Part shown: positions 8,954-17,420 of the stretch, piece by piece
Position numbering within the stretch: the stretch's first letter is position 1
How the letters are laid out: every line of letters begins with the position of its first letter
Source: UBA6107 sp034430175
GTDB taxonomy: Bacteria > Chloroflexota > Anaerolineae > Anaerolineales > Anaerolineaceae
DNA: 64,000 nt
Direction: 5' to 3'
Assembly (NCBI GenBank): GCA_034430175.1
Contig: DAOUFI010000020.1
Coordinates: 18,646-82,645, forward strand
Made by a program: the position numbers and the translations under genes
The notes under the pieces: generated by a model
Seen by the model: only the letters and a program-made list of their open reading frames with translations
Told to the model about the DNA's origin: nothing
The model's database searches: none

Positions 8954-9004
8954 TTTTCCTCGATTTGATACCCAAATTATCAGATGATAAATTTTATCTT
9001 GGAT

Positions 9005-9010
9005 TATAAT
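9005..9010 (+). promoter_or_regulatory. -10 box of gatCA; the mRNA is probably leaderless
   Basis: A perfect TATAAT lies seven bases before the gatC ATG at 9018, so transcription should start on or next to the start codon. No Shine-Dalgarno sequence is present and no strong -35 box is seen. Confidence 0.6.
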
Positions 9011-9017
9011 AATCCGC

Positions 9018-9305
9018 ATGAGTTTAACCCGCAAGGAAGTGGAACATATCGCCGACCTGGCCCGCCTGGATCTAAGCGAAACGGAAAAGCAGAAATACCA
9101 GGAACAGCTTTCCGCCATCCTCGACTACGCCGCCAGCCTGCAAAAGCTGGATACCAGCGGCATTCCGCCCACTTCGTCCGTTTTGCCCCCCCACTCCACC
9201 CTGCGCGAAGATGTCGCCGGGGTCAGCCTGCCCGTGGCTGAAACCCTCAAGAACGCCAAAAGTAAAAAAGACGACCAGTTCCAGGTCCCACCGGTGCTCG
9301 AATGA
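9018..9305 (+). CDS. gatC: Aspartyl/glutamyl-tRNA amidotransferase subunit C
   Basis: A 95-residue subunit of the GatCAB amidotransferase, which converts Glu-tRNA(Gln) and Asp-tRNA(Asn) to the amidated forms. GatC stabilises the GatA-GatB interface. The protein starts with the family's MSLTRKEVEHIADLARL pattern and ends with the conserved proline-rich tail followed by QVPPVLE. The length is standard. The start has no ribosome binding site and sits just after a -10 box, suggesting leaderless translation. The stop overlaps the gatA start as ATGA. gatB is separate, at 17421. Confidence 0.95.
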   Translation: MSLTRKEVEHIADLARLDLSETEKQKYQEQLSAILDYAASLQKLDTSGIPPTSSVLPPHSTLREDVAGVSLPVAETLKNAKSKKDDQFQVPPVLE

Positions 9306-10771
9306 CGAACGACCTGATCTCCCTCTCCATTCCGAACATGCTCGCCGGGATGCGCTCCGGTCAATTTAGCAGCCGTGAGCTGACCGAGGCTTTCCTCAAG
9401 CGGCTTGACGCCGTTGAACCGAAGGTACACGCCTTCCTCTCGCTCACGCCCGAGTCCGCTCTGGCCCAGGCTGATGCTGCCGATAAGCTGTACAAGACTG
9501 GTGACCCCGCCAGCCTCCCGCCCCTGCTCGGGCTCCCCATCGCCGTCAAAGACCTGCTGACCGTGAAAGGCATGCCCTGCACCTGCGGTTCGAAGATCCT
9601 CGAAGGCTTCATGCCCCCGTTTACCGCCACCTCCATCCAGCGCCTGCTTGACGCCGGTGTGGTCATTGTGGGCAAGACCAACATGGACGAGTTCGCCATG
9701 GGCTCCTCCACCGAAAATTCAGCGTACGGACCCACGTCGAATCCGTGGGATTTGACGCGCGTCCCGGGCGGCTCCAGCGGCGGCTCGGCTGCCGCGGTGG
9801 CCGATTGGTCCGTACCTGCTGCTATCGGCTCTGATACGGGCGGTTCGGTGCGCCAACCCGCCTCGTTCTGCGGGCTGACCGGCATCAAACCCACCTACGG
9901 ACGCGTCTCACGCTACGGATTGGTGGCCTATGGCTCCTCGCTGGACACGGTCGGTGTTTTGGCCCATTCCGCTGAAGACGCTGCCCTGGTCTTCCGTCCC
10001 ATGGCCGGCCTGGACCCGATGGACGCCACCTCGATGGACGTCCCCGTGCCCTCTTATAAACTCGAAGCCAAGACCGACCTGCGCGGGCTGCGCGTGGGCG
10101 TCCCCAAAGAATATTTCATCGAAGGCATGCAGGCCGAGGTAGAGAGCGCAGTACGCGCTGCCATCCAAACGCTCAAAGAAATGGGCGCACAGATCATCGA
10201 GATCAGCCTGCCGCACACCGAATTCGCTCTCCCCGTCTATTACCTCATTGCCCCAGCCGAGGCTTCGGCGAACCTGGCACGCTACGACAGCATCCGCTTC
10301 GGTCCGCGCGAAGCAGGAAGCACAATGTGGGAGATGTTCCGCAAGAGCCGCGGCAGCCTCTTTGGCTCCGAGGTCAAGCGACGCATCATGCTGGGCACTT
10401 ATGCCCTCTCCGCCGGTTACTACGACGCTTATTACGGCCAGGCGCAGAAAGTACGTACCCTCATCAAGCGTGATTTCGACGAAGCCTACCAGTCTGTTGA
10501 CGTCATCGCCTGCCCGGTGGCTCCGACCACCGCCTTCAAACAGGGCCAACATACTGATGATCCGTTGGCTATGTACCTAGAAGATGTATTTACCCTCCCT
10601 ATCAACCTGGCGGGCGTGCCTGGATTGGCCTTCCCGGTCGGTTTCGATCAGAACAATCTGCCCATTGGCATGCAATTGCTTGGGCCGCATTTCAAGGAAG
10701 AAATTCTGTTCCAGACGGCGCACGCCTATCAACAGGGCACCGACTGGCATAAACGAGTGCCTGTTCTCTAA
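9302..10771 (+). CDS. gatA: Glutamyl-tRNA(Gln) amidotransferase subunit A
   Basis: A 489-residue amidase-signature enzyme that releases ammonia from glutamine (or asparagine) for transamidation by GatB. The Ser-cisSer-Lys triad is intact: Lys83 in AVKDLL, Ser158 in GGSSGGS and Ser182 in DTGGSVRQP. The spacing matches the family exactly. The length is typical (about 480-490). It overlaps gatC by four bases and is followed by a strong intrinsic terminator, so gatCA forms a two-gene transcript. Confidence 0.97.
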   Translation: MTNDLISLSIPNMLAGMRSGQFSSRELTEAFLKRLDAVEPKVHAFLSLTPESALAQADAADKLYKTGDPASLPPLLGLPIAVKDLLTVKGMPCTCGSKILEGFMPPFTATSIQRLLDAGVVIVGKTNMDEFAMGSSTENSAYGPTSNPWDLTRVPGGSSGGSAAAVADWSVPAAIGSDTGGSVRQPASFCGLTGIKPTYGRVSRYGLVAYGSSLDTVGVLAHSAEDAALVFRPMAGLDPMDATSMDVPVPSYKLEAKTDLRGLRVGVPKEYFIEGMQAEVESAVRAAIQTLKEMGAQIIEISLPHTEFALPVYYLIAPAEASANLARYDSIRFGPREAGSTMWEMFRKSRGSLFGSEVKRRIMLGTYALSAGYYDAYYGQAQKVRTLIKRDFDEAYQSVDVIACPVAPTTAFKQGQHTDDPLAMYLEDVFTLPINLAGVPGLAFPVGFDQNNLPIGMQLLGPHFKEEILFQTAHAYQQGTDWHKRVPVL

Positions 10772-10786
10772 ATCTGACTCATATTG

Positions 10787-10820
10787 AAAGGTTTCCATTC
10801 CAGTGGAAACCTTTTTTATT
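10787..10820 (+). terminator. Intrinsic terminator after gatCA
   Basis: AAAGGTTTCCA (10787-10797) pairs perfectly with TGGAAACCTTT (10804-10814) around a six-base loop, and the U-tract runs on from the right arm. Confidence 0.85.
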
Positions 10821-10865
10821 GCTTTGCGTAAATATGTTCGAGAAACTGATTATCTGGAGAAAAAC

Positions 10866-11309
10866 ATGGCTGATCAAAACCAAACTGTTTATATTCAAAA
10901 GGAACAGGGACCAGGCTGCCTGATCCGTGGTCTCTATTTCCTGGTTGTCGGCATGTGGCTGGGCGCCATTTGGATGTTGGTGGCCTGGTTTTTTAACGTT
11001 ACCATCATTGGACTACCGGTGGGTTTGGCCATGCTGAACACCCTTCCCCAGGTGATGACGCTGCGTCCGCGACGTGTGCAAACCACAGTCACCACGGTGA
11101 ACGGACAGACCGTTGTCCATCAGGGTAATGTGAAGCAATACCCGTTTATCTTAAGAGCGTTGTATTTCCTGCTGGTTGGCTTGTGGCTCAGCCTGGTATG
11201 GTTGATCGTCGCCTGGGTTATTGCCGGGTTCACCCTCGGTTTAGGACTGCCAATCGCCTTCTGGATGTTCGACCGCGTTCCCGCCATCACCACGTTAGCA
11301 CGAAACTAA
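10866..11309 (+). CDS. YccF-domain membrane protein with two YccF repeats
   Basis: A 147-residue membrane protein of unknown role. Two copies of the same unit are visible at about residues 20-65 and 95-140. Each has LYFLxVGxWL, a tryptophan-rich hydrophobic stretch and a LPxG/LPIA turn, giving about four membrane segments. YccF proteins are conserved inner-membrane proteins without an assigned activity. The ATG at 10866 follows GGAGA; an upstream start at 10803 lies inside the gatA terminator and was rejected. It is apparently monocistronic. Confidence 0.8.
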   Translation: MADQNQTVYIQKEQGPGCLIRGLYFLVVGMWLGAIWMLVAWFFNVTIIGLPVGLAMLNTLPQVMTLRPRRVQTTVTTVNGQTVVHQGNVKQYPFILRALYFLLVGLWLSLVWLIVAWVIAGFTLGLGLPIAFWMFDRVPAITTLARN

Positions 11310-11349
11310 AAGATCAACCCCCGTCAAAGGAGAGTATTTCAATATAGTT

Positions 11350-11448
11350 TGTTGGGGCACGGCACGCAAAGAGAATTTTGTTATTCAGGTAGGAGCAATT
11401 CATCCCTTTGGAAAACCTCTCAGGGACTTGGTAAATTGCCCCTACCTG
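11350..11448. repeat. Two dispersed intergenic palindromes
   Basis: An 18-base text, GTTGGGGCACGGCACGC preceded by T (11350-11367), recurs at 35310-35327 in another intergenic gap. Immediately after it, CAGGTAGGAGCAATT (11386-11400) and AATTGCCCCTACCTG (11434-11448) form a 15-base terminal inverted repeat with one mismatch, bounding a 63-base element. These look like small non-autonomous repeats. The rest of the 11310-11590 gap shows only a possible promoter for the next gene. Confidence 0.6.
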
Positions 11449-11503
11449 TTTGGGATGTTCATAAAAAGATTACATAATTTGCAGGACTGTGGAGTTTTAT
11501 CCA

Positions 11504-11532
11504 TCGACCTTATCCCATTGGCGGTGTAAAAT
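11504..11532 (+). promoter_or_regulatory. Possible promoter of the NDP-sugar pyrophosphorylase gene
   Basis: TCGACC (11504-11509) and TAAAAT (11527-11532) are separated by 17 bases, about 60 bases before the ATG at 11591. The -35 box is weak. Confidence 0.4.
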
Positions 11533-11590
11533 AACAGCGAGAGAATTATTGCTGTTACTCACTAATAACTTTGGAAACTGACAGGCAGTC

Positions 11591-12604
11591 ATGAGTTCAA
11601 ACTATAAGATCGTCATTCCGATGGCAGGGTTGGGGTCGCGCATGCGACCGCATACCTGGGTTAGGCCCAAGCCGTTGCTTTACCTGGCTGGAAAAACGGT
11701 GCTTGATCACGCGTTGGAACAATTCGCCACTTTGCCGGATCTGGATCAGGCTGAGTATGTGTTCATCGTCAGCCCCAACCAGGGTGACCAGATTCAGGAG
11801 CACATGCAGGCGGTACACCCCGAGAAAACGGTACACTTTGTGGTGCAGGAACAGATGCGTGGACAGTCGGACGCGCTTTCGTTGGCACGCGAATATTTTG
11901 ACGGCCCGGTACTCGTGGCATTCTCCGATACCCTCATCGAAACCGATCTGTCGTTTCTCAAAGACGATCGGGTGGACGGGGTGGCCTGGGTCAAGCCCAT
12001 GCCCGATCCACGCCGCTTCGGTGTAGCTGAAACTGACGCCAACGGGCAGGTGATTCGCCTCATCGAGAAACCGCAAGACATTTCCAAGAACCTTGTCCTC
12101 GTTGGTTTTTACTACTTTCGTGAGGGTGAAAAACTGATCGCGGCTATCGACGAGCAGGTCAAACGGAACGTCAGCCTGAAGGGGGAGTACTTTCTGGCGG
12201 ACGCCATCAACATCCTCATCGAGCAGGGCGCGAAATTGAAGACAAAACACACCGATGTGTGGCTGGACGCGGGTATTCCTGAAGCGTTGCTCGAGACAAA
12301 CCGATATTTGCTCGAGCACGGTCGCTGCCAATGTGAAGACATCCAACCGTTTGAAGGAGTGACTATCATCCCGCCAGTCTCCATTCCCTTCGACGCAATC
12401 ATCGAAGCCAGTGTGGTGGGGCCGCATGTCACCCTGGGCGAGGGCTGCCGCCTAGCGAATGTGGTGATCCGTAACTCAATCGTAGAAGCCGGCACGCACA
12501 TCACCGATATGGTGGTGGAAGGCTCGCTGATCGGCCGCAATGTCATCCTTGAGGGTAAACCCGAACGTTTGAACATCGGTGATAACTCATGGGTGGCGCT
12601 CTAA
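11591..12604 (+). CDS. Sugar nucleotidyltransferase (NDP-sugar pyrophosphorylase) with left-handed beta-helix tail
   Basis: A 337-residue enzyme that should join a nucleoside triphosphate to a sugar-1-phosphate. The N-terminal Rossmann-like domain has the nucleotide loop GLGSRMRP and the KPLLYLAGK lysine. GEYFLADAIN and WLDAG match the sugar-binding half of RmlA/GlmU-type enzymes. From about residue 255, hexapeptide-like turns (VVGPHVTLGEGC, VIRNSIVEAG, SLIGRNVIL) form a left-handed beta-helix. No acetyltransferase residues are visible, so the helix is probably for oligomerisation or regulation. The product sugar is unknown. A small downstream ORF overlaps its 3' end. Confidence 0.85.
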   Translation: MSSNYKIVIPMAGLGSRMRPHTWVRPKPLLYLAGKTVLDHALEQFATLPDLDQAEYVFIVSPNQGDQIQEHMQAVHPEKTVHFVVQEQMRGQSDALSLAREYFDGPVLVAFSDTLIETDLSFLKDDRVDGVAWVKPMPDPRRFGVAETDANGQVIRLIEKPQDISKNLVLVGFYYFREGEKLIAAIDEQVKRNVSLKGEYFLADAINILIEQGAKLKTKHTDVWLDAGIPEALLETNRYLLEHGRCQCEDIQPFEGVTIIPPVSIPFDAIIEASVVGPHVTLGEGCRLANVVIRNSIVEAGTHITDMVVEGSLIGRNVILEGKPERLNIGDNSWVAL

Positions 12605-12816
12605 TTGTTTATGTAGAGTGCTATTCAGGCAGCGCGTACGCCAACCGGCCGCAGGTGATCTGCACTGAATCGGAACGGCTGCCTGTCGAAGAAGTAATAT
12701 CCGAGGCACGGACACCTCAAGGAAAGCGTTTCACCGTCCGGCTTGCGGATGGACGGTTGGTGAAATTGGAATATCTTGAAGTTCAAGATCAATGGAAGGC
12801 AACCGGGCTGGTCTGA
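12589..12816 (+). CDS. Small conserved-looking hypothetical protein
   Basis: A 75-residue acidic/basic soluble protein that is not recognised. It overlaps the end of the nucleotidyltransferase gene by 16 bases and ends 46 bases before the aminotransferase. The sequence has alternating hydrophobic residues (FTVRLADGRLVKLEYLEVQ), suggesting a small beta-barrel. The exact start is uncertain: the ATG at 12589 has no clear ribosome binding site and coupling to the upstream gene is the likely mode. Confidence 0.5.
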   Translation: MGGALIVYVECYSGSAYANRPQVICTESERLPVEEVISEARTPQGKRFTVRLADGRLVKLEYLEVQDQWKATGLV

Positions 12817-12862
12817 GGGAAAGACCGGTCTGGAGTAAACAAACGCAACAAAAGGAGAAGAA

Positions 12863-14023
12863 ATGGCAAACCAATATCTATCGCGGCGCATTGCCGCATT
12901 GAGACCTTCGGGGATCCGAAAGTTCTTTGACATCGCTTCAACGATGAAAGAGGTGATCTCTCTGGGTATTGGCGAACCTGATTTCACGACCCCGGAACCG
13001 ATCGTCCGCGCTGGGATCCGCTCACTCGAAATGGGTGAGACGCACTATACCTCCAACTGGGGTATCGCGGAATTGCGCCGGGCGCTTTCTGACCACCTCA
13101 ACAAGCTATACGGCGTCAGTTATGACCCAGACACTGAAATTCTCATCACCGTCGGCGGCTCCGAGGCACTTAACCTGGCTGCTCTGGCGCTGCTGGATAC
13201 CGGCGACGAGATGGTCATCCCCACCCCGTGCTTTGTTTCGTACCAGGCCGCGGCCATCACCGCCGGCGGAATTGCCGTCGAAGTTCCATCGACAATGGAT
13301 CGCAATTTCGATGTGGATCCCGAAGAGATCCGCAAAGCCATCACCCCCCGCACACGCGCCATCCTCATTGGCTTCCCCAACAACCCCACCGGGGCCGTGG
13401 CCAGCCGGGAGAACCTGATCGCCATCGGCAAGATCGCCGAGGAACACGACCTGGTCGTCATCTCTGACGAGATCTATGACCGCCTGGTTTACGGCGTCAA
13501 ACACGTCTGCTTCCCGTCGCTGCCCGGCATGCGCAGCCGCACCCTGCTGCTCGGCGGATTCTCAAAAGATTACGCCATGACCGGCTGGCGAATCGGTTAT
13601 GCCTGCGGGCCGAAGGAGATCATCTCTGGGTTGCTCAAGGTGCACCAATCAATGGTGATGTGCGCTCCGACCATGGCGCAGAAGGGCGCGCTCGAGGGGC
13701 TGCTGCACTGCGAGGCGTTCGTCCAGCAAATGACCGCCGAATACGATAAACGCCGCAAACTAATGGTCAGCGGCTACAACCAGATCGGCCTGCCCACCTT
13801 CGAGCCCAAGGGAGCCTTTTATTGCTTCCCGCACGTCAGCGTCACCGGTTTGGATGACGAAACCTTCTGCAATCGCCTGCTCACGGAAGAGCATGTGGCC
13901 ATCGTCCCCGGCAACGCTTTTGGCGCCGGTGGCGAGGGTTTCGCCCGCAGCTGCTACGCTACAGCATACGATCAGATCGAGGAAGCGCTCAAGCGCATCG
14001 AACGCTTTGTGAACAGACTATAG
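12863..14023 (+). CDS. Class I/II pyridoxal-phosphate aminotransferase
   Basis: A 386-residue cytoplasmic PLP enzyme of the aspartate aminotransferase fold. Lys235 in FSKDYAMTGWRIG is the Schiff-base lysine and Arg243 binds the cofactor phosphate. PNNPTG (172-177), Asp202 and Tyr205 complete the cofactor pocket. The N-terminus SLGIGEPDF is typical of subgroup I enzymes acting on aspartate, aromatic or branched amino acids. Specificity cannot be read from the sequence. A strong AAAGGAG precedes the ATG. It ends at a bidirectional terminator shared with the convergent gene at 14102. Confidence 0.9.
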   Translation: MANQYLSRRIAALRPSGIRKFFDIASTMKEVISLGIGEPDFTTPEPIVRAGIRSLEMGETHYTSNWGIAELRRALSDHLNKLYGVSYDPDTEILITVGGSEALNLAALALLDTGDEMVIPTPCFVSYQAAAITAGGIAVEVPSTMDRNFDVDPEEIRKAITPRTRAILIGFPNNPTGAVASRENLIAIGKIAEEHDLVVISDEIYDRLVYGVKHVCFPSLPGMRSRTLLLGGFSKDYAMTGWRIGYACGPKEIISGLLKVHQSMVMCAPTMAQKGALEGLLHCEAFVQQMTAEYDKRRKLMVSGYNQIGLPTFEPKGAFYCFPHVSVTGLDDETFCNRLLTEEHVAIVPGNAFGAGGEGFARSCYATAYDQIEEALKRIERFVNRL

Positions 14024-14053
14024 CTGTCATTGCGAGCGAGTAATCCCTACAAT

Positions 14054-14085
14054 AAACAGGAGCAGCCAATCGACAGCTCCTGTTT
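14054..14085. terminator. Bidirectional intrinsic terminator
   Basis: AAACAGGAGC (14054-14063) pairs with GCTCCTGTTT (14076-14085). It is followed by T on the plus strand and preceded by AT-rich DNA that gives U on the minus strand. It lies between the convergent aminotransferase and membrane-protein genes. Confidence 0.75.
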
Positions 14086-14101
14086 TCATTTCAGTTTTCA
14101 C

Positions 14102-14752
14102 CTAATGCGCCACATCATTGTTGACTGGTGGGGGCAGGACCTTACCCTTCAACTCGTCGATGGCTTTCACACCCGGCACCATCATTGCAACAAAAGCTAT
14201 CTTGATAAAGAAACTGACCACTGAACTGTTCCCAGCGCTTATCATGGAGACCAAGGTGATGATGGCGTCCAATGAATAAAGTATGATGCCGATGATCAGG
14301 GCGACCTTGGAACGGCGTTGGGTGAGATACGCCAGCACCAGGAAGATCGCTCCTTCAATGGCTGTTGTCCACCCCAGACCCGCTTGGGCAAGCAAAGACC
14401 CGGGAAGAATAACTCCCAGGATCCCGAGGATAAAACTCAATCCTCCTACGAAGTAGAGAACCCCATAGGCGTTTTTTAATTTCATTTCAGGGTCAGAATT
14501 TGAACCGGGCAGCGGAACACCATAACGGGTAACCAGCAAGATGAAAGATGAAAAATTTTGCTGCAACTGGATATGCACAGGTGAGCCATCGGGCAATTGA
14601 ATATCCACCCCGGTTTTTAGGGTCTGCCCGTCAGGAATATCAACGATCTGGTTCCCGTCGAACTTGACGATCGCACCGTTGAAATTAAAGCGTGTATTGA
14701 TCTCCAATCGTTTCGGTTGCCCTTTTTCGAGCGAGTATAGGTATTTTGCCAT
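14102..14752 (-). CDS. Unrecognised four-helix membrane protein with soluble N-terminal beta-domain
   Basis: A 216-residue protein. Residues 1-90 look like a small soluble beta-rich domain containing FDGNQIVDIPDG and a VDIQLPDGSPVHIQL stretch. The C-terminal half has four hydrophobic segments (about 98-117, 123-142, 148-167, 175-195) and a short polar tail. No family was recognised. It starts with a good GAGGAAA ribosome site. A minus-strand TATAAT near 14800 may be its -10 box. It appears monocistronic. Confidence 0.65.
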   Translation of the reverse strand: MAKYLYSLEKGQPKRLEINTRFNFNGAIVKFDGNQIVDIPDGQTLKTGVDIQLPDGSPVHIQLQQNFSSFILLVTRYGVPLPGSNSDPEMKLKNAYGVLYFVGGLSFILGILGVILPGSLLAQAGLGWTTAIEGAIFLVLAYLTQRRSKVALIIGIILYSLDAIITLVSMISAGNSSVVSFFIKIAFVAMMVPGVKAIDELKGKVLPPPVNNDVAH

Positions 14753-14825
14753 AGTGATTTCCTCTAGCTCTTGTGATGTAATTTATAAATTATAGATGAT
14801 TTACCTGCTCAGCGTGACAAATATC

Positions 14826-17204
14826 TCACTCCACGCTTATCAGAACCGCCCTGACCATGCGCCGTTGGGAATACTGCCCGGTCAACGGATCGAACCCCTC
14901 GCAGGTCAGCAGGGTGACCCAGTCCAGTTCTTCATGCTTGAAAACGGTATCGAAATCGTTTGCACTCAGTGACTGGTCTTCCCTGACCTCGTAGATATAT
15001 GTCTGTCCATTTGAGTGGATTAAAAGGCGATCGCCGTATTGGAGATCTTTGATGTTAACGAAAATTCCAGGTTGGTTATCCGCATCCCAAACATGTCCGG
15101 TAAGCACGGTATTCCCCTGCCAGGTTGGGTATGCCGAACCTTGCAGCCATCCCACGTTCTTTCCCAGCCAGGAGACGTCCCATTTGCCATCCTCACCGGG
15201 CACACCGACGATCGTAGCGCTGACGCCCAGCGAGGGGATCTCAAGGGTCATTTCCATATCCGAATATTGCATACCGCTCGATACCGCGCTGAGCGGTGTA
15301 ATTACGCCCGGAGCAAACCCGGTCACCGGCAGCGGCAACCCTTCATCTTCGCCGCCAGCCGCAGGAGTGGTGACGCGGAAATCGAAGACATAATCTCCAG
15401 CCATTTTGTTCCCGAGCGCGTCGAACAACGCCAAAGGAGCGTAGGGAGAATGCCCGCAAGCCAGAAAACGATATCGTCCGGCGGGCAGGTTTACTCCACC
15501 GTTGATCCCAATAGTGGTGGTATATGTGGTCTTATCGTATGCGGCGCTGTCAACGGAGATGACCTCGTCATCCACAGCGGCAAGATCATCACCACAGGCG
15601 GCGGTATCGATGGTCCGGTTGGCGCCGGCACCGACCAGCAGATAATTTGCTGTACTGTTTGCGCCTGTATTCATTATGATCGAGTAAGGGCTCGTGCTAT
15701 CCGAAGGGGTCATCGGTTTGTTGAAGGTGACCGTAATCTGGTTTGGGCCGGTCAGCGCGTAGGTGGCTTGCAGCGAAGTGGAAACCACGGTCGGTTTGGT
15801 CCAATCCGCATACGAACGAAAGATATCGTATTGAGCGTTCGTATCATCGATGCCTTCCACCAAACCGGTGGAAACCGAACTGTAGACCACATAACGCCCA
15901 TCGTCTGAAATATCTGTGTACATACTGTACGGAGAGCCGCTGGTTGCTTCGTCGCCGTTCGCGGCGATCGAAACCCGGATGTTGTCCCCGGTCGTCATGT
16001 CATGGACATACACCTCCCCGATCGTGTAAAGGTTTTTGCCGGGTACCAGGTTCACTGAAAATGAAGCGAAGGACACATAGCGGCCATTGGCAGACACTGC
16101 CGAGCAGTAACTTCCGACGTTGAGCGTGTCGTGCTGCGTACCACTGCCATAATTGAATGTTGAGACGAGCGTGAGGGTTTTACTATTAAGATCGTACATG
16201 TAGATATCAGATGCCGAATTTGTGTCCAGGGCCGGGTCCAGACGCCCGCTGGTCGTCCAGGTGATCTGTTTGCCGGTATTCGACATCGATAAGTAGCTTG
16301 GGCTGCCCGAAGTGCTAATTTGGTTTGTGGTTGTCAACGAGATCAGTTTTGTGGTATCAGCAGTGACATCATACAGGAAAACATCATAAATCTCGTTATT
16401 GTCGGTCAATCCTGTTCCGCCAATATTTGCGTCCAGGTCGGTGGCCATGGAGAGATACGCAATATATTTTCCGTCATCAGAGATGATGGGGTTGGTGCTG
16501 GCATTATTTCCGGCGGTTGTCGCCGATGAGGAGGAATGAGAGATCAGACGGGATGTGCCAGTGGATCGACTCCAAAGGTAGATATCTTCATTTCGGTTTG
16601 TGTCGATGATTCCACTCCCCATCGCCGCGCCGGTCGCTGGCGTGGAGAAAACCACGTACGCCCCGTCGTTGCTCACCGCCCCGCGCCGTACTGCGGAATA
16701 AAAGCCAATCTGTGCTCCGCTCGTGGTGACCGAAACCCGTTCGATCAAATTGTTCGTTTCGTCATTGTCCGTGCCCCGGTCGACCAGGAACACGTCTGAC
16801 ACGCCGTTGGTATCACCGGCAACCAGGTTTCTGGCAGTGGAATAGAAGACAACGTAACGACCATTGGTGGAAATGGTCGGCCAGGTTGATGATCCGTTGC
16901 CGATCACATTCGAAGCAGATTTCGAGAGGATCGAAATCGCGCCGGTCTGCATATCCTTGATGAAAACATCCGTGCTTCCGTTTGTGTCTCCACTCACCAG
17001 GTTAGCAGCACCTGAATGGAAGACAACGAACCTTCCATCTCCGCTCACGCTGGGGCTTTCAGCTCTCGAGCCAGTGCTGAGCGTTACCCCATCGCTCTGA
17101 ATGGACACGTATTCAGTATTGCTCAGAGTTGTGTCTGCCCGGGCTGTCTGGAAGCAGCCAAGGAGTAACAAGGCACAAAGGAACGCGGAAATGTACTTTC
17201 GCAT
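14826..17204 (-). CDS. Exported TolB-type beta-propeller protein with LPVTG motif and C-terminal sortase domain
   Basis: A 792-residue secreted or surface protein. A signal peptide ends near TARA (about residue 23). The body to about 455 is a series of PD40-like propeller blades (repeated SDDGRYVVYSS/SGDGRFVVFHS patterns). An Ig-like SbsA-type domain follows (ITVTFNKPMTPSD), then an acidic linker with LPVTG at 625-629. The last 160 residues are a sortase fold with His704 (LTGHVW), Cys768 (LLTCEG) and arginines 781-785. Sortases cleave and transpeptidate surface proteins; here a sorting-like motif sits next to the enzyme in one chain. The ATG at 17204 follows GGGGAAG; one at 17216 lacks a ribosome site. 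Confidence 0.85.
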   Translation of the reverse strand: MRKYISAFLCALLLLGCFQTARADTTLSNTEYVSIQSDGVTLSTGSRAESPSVSGDGRFVVFHSGAANLVSGDTNGSTDVFIKDMQTGAISILSKSASNVIGNGSSTWPTISTNGRYVVFYSTARNLVAGDTNGVSDVFLVDRGTDNDETNNLIERVSVTTSGAQIGFYSAVRRGAVSNDGAYVVFSTPATGAAMGSGIIDTNRNEDIYLWSRSTGTSRLISHSSSSATTAGNNASTNPIISDDGKYIAYLSMATDLDANIGGTGLTDNNEIYDVFLYDVTADTTKLISLTTTNQISTSGSPSYLSMSNTGKQITWTTSGRLDPALDTNSASDIYMYDLNSKTLTLVSTFNYGSGTQHDTLNVGSYCSAVSANGRYVSFASFSVNLVPGKNLYTIGEVYVHDMTTGDNIRVSIAANGDEATSGSPYSMYTDISDDGRYVVYSSVSTGLVEGIDDTNAQYDIFRSYADWTKPTVVSTSLQATYALTGPNQITVTFNKPMTPSDSTSPYSIIMNTGANSTANYLLVGAGANRTIDTAACGDDLAAVDDEVISVDSAAYDKTTYTTTIGINGGVNLPAGRYRFLACGHSPYAPLALFDALGNKMAGDYVFDFRVTTPAAGGEDEGLPLPVTGFAPGVITPLSAVSSGMQYSDMEMTLEIPSLGVSATIVGVPGEDGKWDVSWLGKNVGWLQGSAYPTWQGNTVLTGHVWDADNQPGIFVNIKDLQYGDRLLIHSNGQTYIYEVREDQSLSANDFDTVFKHEELDWVTLLTCEGFDPLTGQYSQRRMVRAVLISVE

Positions 17205-17420
17205 TAACTTCCCCATTCTGATTTGTTAGTGTTTGACGATGAAATTATTGTAACAAACTTAAGCAATGGTTCTGTAAAAAAACGATTAAACATTTGTTTG
17301 ATAAATAAAAGCGCCTTTACACCGGTTTGAGAAATTTCTTCCAGCTTTTCTCAACAAGAGATCGAAAAACCATAAAATAAATCATCATATTTTATTTCTG
17401 ATGGTAAAATCAATCCCATT

